A stretch of 6,227 nucleotides of DNA from an uncultured Lachnospiraceae bacterium (GTDB lineage: Bacteria > Bacillota > Clostridia > Lachnospirales > Lachnospiraceae). Below are positions 1 to 5,079 of the stretch, piece after piece (position 1 is the first letter of the stretch; each line of letters begins with the position of its first letter). The stretch spans positions 1-6,227 of the forward strand of contig CAMZDH010000037.1 in assembly GCA_947305345.1 (NCBI GenBank). The letters run 5' to 3'. The notes under the pieces were generated by a model, which saw only the letters and a program-made list of their open reading frames with translations, searched no databases and was not told the DNA's origin. The translations under genes were made by a program, and so were the position numbers.

Positions 1-2696
1 GGCACGGACAGATCCGCCGCACCCTGCATTTCCCGGACGAGAAGTGCTTTCGCATGCTCCGCTTCCGCTTCCGGCGCTTCCAAAAGGATCTCGTCGTGCA
101 CCTGCAGGACGATCCGCGAACGCATTCCCGCGTCCTTCAGGGCCTGTTCGACCCGGATGACCGCACGTTTCATGATGTCCGCCGCCGTCCCCTGGATCGG
201 GGAATTCATTGCGACGCGTTCGCCGAACGACCGCTGATGGAAATTCATCGACTTCAGTTCCGGTAACGGCCGGATGCGCCCGTAGAGTGTTTTCACGAAG
301 CCGTCAACGGCAGCCTGCTCCACGGTCCGTTTTAAATAGGCCTGCACCTTCGGATAGGTCGCGAAATAGCCGGACATATAGGCTTCGGCCTCATCCTTGG
401 AGATCTTCAGGTCCTCGGAAAGCGAATAAGCGGAAATGCCGTAGACGATGCCGAAGTTTACGGCCTTCGCGTTCCGGCGCATTTCCGGCGTAACGTCCGT
501 GACCGGCACGTGGAAGATCTGAGACGCCGTCTGCGTATGAATATCGACGCCCGAAAGGAAAGCCTCAATCAGGTGCTCGTCTTCCGAAAGGCTCGCGAGG
601 ACGCGAAGCTCGATCTGAGAAAAGTCGGCGTCGATGAAAACATGCCCTTCTTCCGGCACGAACAGTTTCCTGAACTCCTGCCCGAGTTCCGTACGGACAG
701 GGATGTTCTGAAGATTCGGATTCGTCGAGGAAATGCGTCCCGTCGCGGTCACGGTCTGATGGAAGGAGCCGTAGATCCGTCCGTCTGGCTGAATGTATTC
801 CTTGAGGCCCTCGGCATAAGTCGAGCGGAGCTTCGCGTAAAGCCGGTAATCGAGTACGTCCGCAACGATCGGATAGTCATCACGGAATTTCTCCAGCACG
901 TCCGCGGCCGTCGAATAGCCGTTTTTCGGCTTTTTCCCATAGGGGATCGAAAGTTTTTCAAAGAGGATCCCGGCGAGTTGTTTCGGTGAATTGATGTTGA
1001 AGACCTCTCCCGCCTGCTCATAGATCTTTGAAGACAGGGCCTCGATCTTCTGAAGGAGCAGCGCGGAATAATCCGCGAGCGCCTGTTTTTCGACGCGGAT
1101 GCCGGCCTGCTCCATATGGGCAAGCGCGGCCATCGTCGGCAGTTCAATGGTACGGTAAAGCGTGTCCATGCCGCTTTCTTTAAGTTTCTTAGAAAGCACC
1201 GGATGCAAGCGAACGGACGCGGCAGCTTCGGTTTCGAGGATTTCTTCCAGATCCGCTTTCTCATTAAAACTCAGCTTCGGAAGCCAAGTCTTCAAAAGCG
1301 ACGGCGCCGCATACGCGTTGGAAAGCGGATCCAGAAGATATCCCATGATCGAGACGTCTTCCGTGGAGATCCCGGGCGATTTGACAAGCGACTTTCCGTC
1401 AAAGGACGAAAGCACCGTGCCGGAGGCCTGAAGGTCCTGTAAAAACTGCCGGAAAGCGTCCGCATTGAGGAAAAAGAGTTCCGGGAAGAACAACGTTTCA
1501 CCATTTTCGGATGCTACGGCCATCCCGATGCCGGGGCTATAGGAAATGCCGACGAGCGGCTGTTTCTTCAGGGCTTTGACAGCATTCCCGGCGGCTTCAA
1601 AATCTTCGATCCTCCGGACGTTCTTCAAAAGCGGCTCTTCCGCTGTCTCAAAAAGCCCGTCTGTCAAAAGCGAATGAAATTCGAGTTCCGAAAACACCTC
1701 CCGGAGCGCGGTTTCGTCGATCTTTGTTTCGAGGTCTTTCAGAGTTAAACCGTTTAACGGCACGTCCCGCCGGATCGTCGCGAGGTCTTCGGAAAGCCGC
1801 GCCGCCTTTTCACCGACGAGCTCCGTGTCTGATACGGCCGTCAGCGCCTTGAACGGCGGCCGCGGGATCCCGAGGTCTTCCTTCCAATGCTGCTTCAATG
1901 CTTCTTCCTTTTCGGGAAGGTCCTCGTGCAGTACCTGATACAGCCGGTCGATGGTCTTGTAGGCCTTGACAAGCCTGATCGCGGTTTTCTCTCCGACGCC
2001 GGGCACACCTGTGATGTTGTCGGAAGGATCCCCTTCCAGCCCTTTTAAGGAAGGCACCATTTCAGGCGTCACTTCGTATTCTCCGAAGACCCGCGCTTCG
2101 TCGAGCTCGAAGGTCTTTTCGGGGAAATCCTGCGCTTCGGGCGGAACATTGTATTTCTGGATCAGAGAACGGACTTTCGTATCGTCCTGCTGCAGCATAA
2201 AGAGATGCGTCCGGTCGTTCACGAGCTGGAGATAATCCCGGTCCCGCGTCAGGATCCGGACCGGGATCTCCTGTTCAAATGCCCGGGCAAGCGTTCCGGC
2301 ATAGTCGTCGGCCTCATAGGTCGTATCCATGAACTGCCGGATGCCGATCCTCTGGAAGACCTCCATGCAGAGGTCAAACTGCTTGATCAAAGGCTCCGGC
2401 GTCTCGTCGCGGTTTGCCTTGTAATCTGTATACAATGACCGCCGGAACGTGTCTCTTGTCAAGTCCCAGCAGATTGCGAGGTATTTCGGGTTTTGCTGCT
2501 TCAGGATCTTTAAAAGCGCTCTTAAGAATCCGTAAACGCCGTTCGTATATACGCCGTTCTTCGTCATCATGATCTTGTCATAATAACGTTCTTTTTCTTC
2601 TTTCGTTTTAGCAAAGAGGATCTGACGCGGAAGATTCCCGTAGTAATGCGTCGACAGGAGGCCGGAGCCGTCAATGATCAGAAGATAGTCGCCCAT
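1..2696 (-). CDS. polA: DNA polymerase I (5' nuclease plus polymerase, proofreading site lost), 3' end cut by window edge
   Basis: Family A DNA polymerase that fills repair gaps and removes Okazaki RNA primers in the cytoplasm. Residues 1-~300 are the 5' nuclease. Its acidic set is complete: D9, D78, E128/D130/D131 (YEADD), D152/D154 (TRDRD), D223/D226 (GDPSDN), followed by a helix-hairpin-helix (GVPGVGEKTA). Residues ~340-490 are the 3'-5' exonuclease fold, but the DxE motif is replaced by LVGISYSPG near 381-389, so proofreading is probably dead, as in Bacillus and Taq enzymes. The polymerase domain is intact: TGR at 652-654, motif A DADFSQIELR with D691, motif B with K744, F748 and Y752, motif C QVHDE with D868/E869. 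These residues keep a constant offset of 14 from E. coli numbering, so there are no indels there and about 16 C-terminal residues should lie beyond position 1. The ATG at 2696 has AAAAGGGGG just upstream (2700-2708) and lies 11 bp after the zinc-finger gene, suggesting one operon. The 5' nuclease is longer than usual (see findings). Confidence 0.97.
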   Translation of the reverse strand, partial: MGDYLLIIDGSGLLSTHYYGNLPRQILFAKTKEEKERYYDKIMMTKNGVYTNGVYGFLRALLKILKQQNPKYLAICWDLTRDTFRRSLYTDYKANRDETPEPLIKQFDLCMEVFQRIGIRQFMDTTYEADDYAGTLARAFEQEIPVRILTRDRDYLQLVNDRTHLFMLQQDDTKVRSLIQKYNVPPEAQDFPEKTFELDEARVFGEYEVTPEMVPSLKGLEGDPSDNITGVPGVGEKTAIRLVKAYKTIDRLYQVLHEDLPEKEEALKQHWKEDLGIPRPPFKALTAVSDTELVGEKAARLSEDLATIRRDVPLNGLTLKDLETKIDETALREVFSELEFHSLLTDGLFETAEEPLLKNVRRIEDFEAAGNAVKALKKQPLVGISYSPGIGMAVASENGETLFFPELFFLNADAFRQFLQDLQASGTVLSSFDGKSLVKSPGISTEDVSIMGYLLDPLSNAYAAPSLLKTWLPKLSFNEKADLEEILETEAAASVRLHPVLSKKLKESGMDTLYRTIELPTMAALAHMEQAGIRVEKQALADYSALLLQKIEALSSKIYEQAGEVFNINSPKQLAGILFEKLSIPYGKKPKNGYSTAADVLEKFRDDYPIVADVLDYRLYAKLRSTYAEGLKEYIQPDGRIYGSFHQTVTATGRISSTNPNLQNIPVRTELGQEFRKLFVPEEGHVFIDADFSQIELRVLASLSEDEHLIEAFLSGVDIHTQTASQIFHVPVTDVTPEMRRNAKAVNFGIVYGISAYSLSEDLKISKDEAEAYMSGYFATYPKVQAYLKRTVEQAAVDGFVKTLYGRIRPLPELKSMNFHQRSFGERVAMNSPIQGTAADIMKRAVIRVEQALKDAGMRSRIVLQVHDEILLEAPEAEAEHAKALLVREMQGAADLSV

Positions 2697-2707
2697 ATGC
2701 CCCCTTT

Positions 2708-3028
2708 TCAGATGCTGAGCAGTAGGAAAATGAAAATGCCGATGAGCACCGCGGCAAGGAACAGAAAGAAAAAGGTGAGGAGCCGCATTCTCCGAAGATA
2801 ACGGACCTGAGACGCTGTTTTTTTGTCGAGGAGGTTCCGAAGGTCGTAGGTCCTCAAGTCCCCGTCCGCCTGCTCGTCGACGCTCGCGTGGATCAGAAGC
2901 TGCACCTCGGTCTCGTCGCGGCAGGACGCGCAGTGACGGACATGGTCCTGAAACGCGACCGTATCCTTGAGCGAGAGTTCGTCGTTGATGAATCCGCTGA
3001 TTTTCCGCCTGGCTTCCGAACAGTCCAT
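2708..3028 (-). CDS. Small zf-HC2 (anti-sigma-like zinc finger) tail-anchored membrane protein
   Basis: A 106-residue protein, counted from the ATG at 3028. The N-terminus has the zinc-binding anti-sigma pattern: Cys3, then H29-x3-C33-x2-C36. A charged, probably helical stretch follows (~38-80). The C-terminus is one hydrophobic segment (~83-105) preceded by RYLRRMR, so the positive-inside rule puts the zinc finger in the cytoplasm and leaves almost nothing outside. Family knowledge: zf-HC2/ZAS domains usually bind ECF sigma factors, and membrane-bound ones normally carry an extracytoplasmic sensor domain. Here there is no sensor domain and no sigma gene in the window, so an anti-sigma role is only a possibility; the domain may serve another protein contact. 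A TTG six bases upstream (3034) also opens the frame, but it is only 3 nt from the AAAGGAG, whereas the ATG is 8 nt away, so I choose the ATG. polA starts 11 bp after its stop. Confidence 0.85.
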   Translation of the reverse strand: MDCSEARRKISGFINDELSLKDTVAFQDHVRHCASCRDETEVQLLIHASVDEQADGDLRTYDLRNLLDKKTASQVRYLRRMRLLTFFFLFLAAVLIGIFIFLLLSI

Positions 3029-3036
3029 ATCCAATG

Positions 3037-3043
3037 CTCCTTT
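3037..3043 (-). promoter_or_regulatory. Ribosome binding site that decides the start of the zf-HC2 gene
   Basis: AAAGGAG read on the minus strand. It lies 8 nt before the ATG at 3028 but only 3 nt before the upstream TTG at 3034, which favours the ATG. Confidence 0.75.
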
Positions 3044-3049
3044 GAATTC

Positions 3050-3078
3050 AGTTTATCACGAACACGGCGGAAAGTAAA
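3050..3078 (-). promoter_or_regulatory. Candidate sigma-A promoter for the zf-HC2-polA unit
   Basis: On the minus strand, TTTACT (3078-3073, 4 of 6 consensus matches) is separated by 17 bp from TAAACT (3055-3050, 4 of 6). The -10 is preceded by TGA, giving an extended -10 (TGn). It lies between the rpmF terminator and the zf-HC2 gene, where a promoter is expected. A weakness is that the predicted start near 3043 falls right at the ribosome binding site, leaving a leader of only about 15 nt. Confidence 0.4.
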
Positions 3079-3101
3079 CCAAATGCGTGTTCAAAACCAA
3101 C

Positions 3102-3135
3102 AAAAGAGCCGCGACAGCATTGCCACGGCTCTTTT
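3102..3135 (-). terminator. Intrinsic terminator of the yceD-rpmF transcript
   Basis: On the minus strand, GAGCCGTGGC pairs with GTCGCGGCTC allowing two G-U pairs, a 10 bp stem closed by the loop AATGCT. The stem is extended outward by four A-T pairs and runs into TTTTGTTGGTTTT. It begins 26 bp after the rpmF stop codon. The dyad is roughly symmetric on the plus strand too, but no plus-strand gene leads into it. Confidence 0.88.
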
Positions 3136-3161
3136 ACTTGGTTCGATTTCGGAAACAGCGG

Positions 3162-3347
3162 TTATTCGGTCTCGAGTTTGACGATTTCCTTTTTGTTGTA
3201 ATATCCGCAGTTCTTGCAAACGCAATGCGGTCTCATCAATGCGCCGCAGTGGCTGCATTTGACCAGATTCACGCTGCTCATCTTCCAGTTCGCGCGTCTT
3301 GCGTCACGATGTGCGCGCGAGGTTCTGTTTTTCGGACAAATGGACAT
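3162..3347 (-). CDS. rpmF: 50S ribosomal protein L32, zinc-ribbon form
   Basis: A 61-residue protein of the large ribosomal subunit. It shows the L32 hallmarks: an N-terminal PKNRTSRAHRDARRANWK stretch (family usual PKRKTSKSKRDMRRANWK), then a four-cysteine ribbon C31-x2-C34 ... C44-x2-C47 ending in CGYY. All four zinc ligands are present, so this is the zinc-binding (C+) form. Two further cysteines, C4 and C42, are unusual extras. The ATG at 3347 has a perfect AAGGAGG (3363-3357) 9 nt upstream. It follows yceD by 24 bp, the conserved bacterial order, and a terminator closes the unit 26 bp after its stop. In many bacteria plsX and fab genes follow rpmF; here they do not. Confidence 0.97.
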   Translation of the reverse strand: MSICPKNRTSRAHRDARRANWKMSSVNLVKCSHCGALMRPHCVCKNCGYYNKKEIVKLETE

Positions 3348-3371
3348 TTTATCATACCTCCTTCAATACCG

Positions 3372-3878
3372 TCAGTTGCTGCGCTCCCCCAGCGCATTTT
3401 TCAGGGCTTCGGCAAGCCTTGTCGGAGCGGTCTCCGCTTTGCAGCCGCAGTCACGGAGATTTAAATTCCCGCCGCAGACCGGGCAGAGCCCCTTGCAGGT
3501 CTCCTTGCAGAGCACCCGGATCGGAAGGTTCATCGCGATCTCTTCCGAAAGGAGTTCCTCTAAGTCAAGCCCCTCTTCGCCGATACAGCACGCGGGATAT
3601 CCTTCCTCGTCGGTCTTTTCCTCCAAAGAAAACTTCCTCTCCCCTTCGAAGGAGACCGCCGTAGCGACGGGTGTCAGGCACCGGCCGCAGGGGATCGTAA
3701 CGACCGCGTTTCCCGCGTACCGGACAGAAAGCGAATGGTCTTTGTGCGAAACGAGCGTGAACCGTTCCAGGTTCGCGGACCGCACCGGATACCCCTCGAC
3801 CGATTCCATCTGAAGCGTGACCGCCGGTGAAATCTCCGTTTCCGGATAAGGGACAAATGCGTCCATGGGGATCCGCAT
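3372..3878 (-). CDS. yceD: YceD family protein (DUF177), 23S rRNA accumulation factor family
   Basis: A 168-residue protein of the YceD/DUF177 family (YlbN in Bacillus), almost always encoded just before rpmF and linked in E. coli to 23S rRNA accumulation; the molecular mechanism is not settled. Family marks seen: IPCGRCL with C64-x2-C67; an acidic middle; the conserved helix LEELLSEEIAMNLPIRVLC; then CKGLCPVCGGNLN with C128, C132, C135 and a final C144-x-C146. The cysteines suggest metal binding, which is an inference. The frame is open up to a TTG at 3917, but the strong promoter puts the transcript start near 3914, so that TTG is excluded. The ATG at 3878 is preferred: AAAGGCGG (3896-3889), one mismatch from consensus, lies 10 nt upstream, and the resulting N-terminus MRIPM resembles the family. 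Confidence 0.93.
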   Translation of the reverse strand: MRIPMDAFVPYPETEISPAVTLQMESVEGYPVRSANLERFTLVSHKDHSLSVRYAGNAVVTIPCGRCLTPVATAVSFEGERKFSLEEKTDEEGYPACCIGEEGLDLEELLSEEIAMNLPIRVLCKETCKGLCPVCGGNLNLRDCGCKAETAPTRLAEALKNALGERSN

Positions 3879-3920
3879 GCTTGCCGTTCCGCCTTTCGTT
3901 TTCAATACAGACACCAAAAC

Positions 3921-3949
3921 AGTATACTGATCCGTCCCGGGAATGTCAA
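3921..3949 (-). promoter_or_regulatory. Strong sigma-A promoter of yceD-rpmF
   Basis: On the minus strand, a perfect -35 TTGACA (3949-3944), a 17 bp spacer, and -10 TATACT (3926-3921, 5 of 6). The predicted start is near 3914, giving a leader of about 36 nt to the ATG at 3878. The -10 sits inside the 10 bp palindrome CAGTATACTG (3920-3929), and the spacer holds the palindrome TCCCGGGA (3935-3942). Such strength suits a ribosomal protein transcript. Confidence 0.92.
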
Positions 3950-3997
3950 GCGGATTTTAAAGTGTTCCGCGTTTCCGCGAGGCCGGCTGTTTGAACC

Positions 3998-5062
3998 TTA
4001 ATCCATCGGCTTTACTGCGCCGTCGAGATAATAATCGAGTTTCGTGTAACTCGTGCTCACATACCCTACCTTGGTATTGTTCTCGTCGTAGTATACCTTA
4101 TAGAATCCGTTCTCGGTATTGATATAGCTTAATACCGCGCCGCGAAGCGCCCTGGTCACGATGTCGAAATTCGTCCCCGGTCCCGACCGGACGTTGACCG
4201 CGTCGTCATTCACGACGACATGCAGCTTCGCGTGCTTAACGGCAGCGTCCTTCGCCTTGTCGCCCGTCAGCACGTATTCCGCCTTGACGAAACCGTCGAT
4301 CGAACCGGAACGGATGTGCAGCCAATCTCCCTGCGTGTCGAGGATCTCGCCGCCAGCGAACTGGGCGATCTGACCGATGATCGCGGAATCGGTCGACGCG
4401 GCCTTCCGGATATTGAGAAGCGGCGCGCTCGTCACGAAGAGATTCGTATAATTGTCGAGCACCGCAGCGGCCGGATTCGGCTCCGTCGACGGCTCTTCCG
4501 TCGTTTCCTCGGGCGCTGTCTCCGTCGTTTCGTCGGGCGCTGTCTCCGTCGTTTCATCGGGTTCTTCGTTAGACGGCGCAGTTGTGTCCTCAGGTGCCTT
4601 GGTCGTTTCCGGCGCCGTCGTTTCCTTGGGCGTTCCGCCGAGGATCCCTCTCGAGAACAGGATGAACAGGATCGCGCCCGCCGCAAGCAGCGCAATGATG
4701 ATCGAGAAGATCAGGAACCGGATCGATTCCTTTTTATAATTGCTCTTCTTTGCGGGCTTGTGATCGACCGTGTCATTTTTCGGCGCTTTCCGGACGGGAC
4801 GCTCGGGCTCGTCTTCTTCCTCTTCGCCCATTTCATAGGAGAACCGCTTGATGCGCTCCTCCTGCGTTTCGCGTTCCACACTGCGGAGCGGACGTTCCGG
4901 CTGCGTCTTGACTTCGGCTGGGCCGCTCTCTTCGATCTCGTCGAAATCGATCATCTTGACGGGCTCAAACGACTCTTTTTCAGCCTTTTTCTGGCCGAGG
5001 CCGTCCTCCGCGTCGTCAAAAAGGATCTGAAACTGATCTTGCAATTTCTTGTCCTCACTCAT
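3998..5062 (-). CDS. Single-pass membrane protein with two bacterial SH3 domains
   Basis: A 354-residue protein. Residues 1-112 are a highly charged, probably disordered cytoplasmic part with an acidic run GEEEEDEPE near 79-87 and a basic patch KPAKKSNYKK just before the membrane. Residues ~114-137 form one transmembrane helix (FLIFSIIIALLAAGAILFILF). Residues 144-197 are a Thr/Pro/Glu-rich linker with octapeptide repeats ETTETAP(D/E), a typical wall-spanning spacer. Two SH3b domains follow outside the cell: ~206-266, around LNIRKAASTDSAIIGQI, and ~281-345, around VNVRSGPGTNFDIVTRA. Family knowledge: SH3b domains often bind peptidoglycan or act as targeting modules; no hydrolase domain is present, so it is more likely a scaffold or wall-binding protein than an enzyme. 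The ATG at 5062 has AAGGAGG (5076-5070) 7 nt upstream. It starts 17 bp after the topoisomerase gene, so cotranscription is likely. I recognise no specific gene name. Confidence 0.92.
   Translation of the reverse strand: MSEDKKLQDQFQILFDDAEDGLGQKKAEKESFEPVKMIDFDEIEESGPAEVKTQPERPLRSVERETQEERIKRFSYEMGEEEEDEPERPVRKAPKNDTVDHKPAKKSNYKKESIRFLIFSIIIALLAAGAILFILFSRGILGGTPKETTAPETTKAPEDTTAPSNEEPDETTETAPDETTETAPEETTEEPSTEPNPAAAVLDNYTNLFVTSAPLLNIRKAASTDSAIIGQIAQFAGGEILDTQGDWLHIRSGSIDGFVKAEYVLTGDKAKDAAVKHAKLHVVVNDDAVNVRSGPGTNFDIVTRALRGAVLSYINTENGFYKVYYDENNTKVGYVSTSYTKLDYYLDGAVKPMD
4501..4560 (-). repeat. 24-bp tandem repeat in the linker of the SH3 protein
   Basis: Two adjacent 24-bp units (4501-4524 and 4525-4548) differ at one base. 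A half unit (4549-4560) follows with one mismatch before the match is lost. It encodes the octapeptide ETTETAP(D/E) in the extracellular linker. The unit is a multiple of three, so copy-number change would keep the frame. Confidence 0.9.
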
Positions 5063-5079
5063 CGTGATTCCTCCTTACC

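Noticed and set aside
510..1442. Plus-strand open frames, and a minus-strand frame at 749-1264, within polA.
   Set aside because: The polA frame is continuous with all motifs in order; these are out-of-frame or antisense shadows.
3029..3034. TTG start codon for the zf-HC2 protein, giving 108 residues.
   Set aside because: It would sit 3 nt from the AAAGGAG, too close; the ATG at 3028 has 8 nt spacing and gives the family-typical M-D-C start.
3089..3094. TTGAAC as an alternative -35 for the zf-HC2-polA promoter.
   Set aside because: At 17 bp spacing the -10 position reads TCCGCC, which is not usable.
3214..3813. A 199-codon plus-strand open frame across rpmF and yceD.
   Set aside because: It is antisense to two confidently identified genes, has Ser/Arg-rich low-information sequence, and no protein family signs.
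3967..3980. Possible terminator after the SH3 gene: CGCG-GAAA-CGCG hairpin on the minus strand.
   Set aside because: The stem is only 4-5 bp and the following sequence (GAACACTTTAAAAT) is not a proper U tract. A GNRA loop is present, but the evidence is too weak; transcripts may read into yceD.
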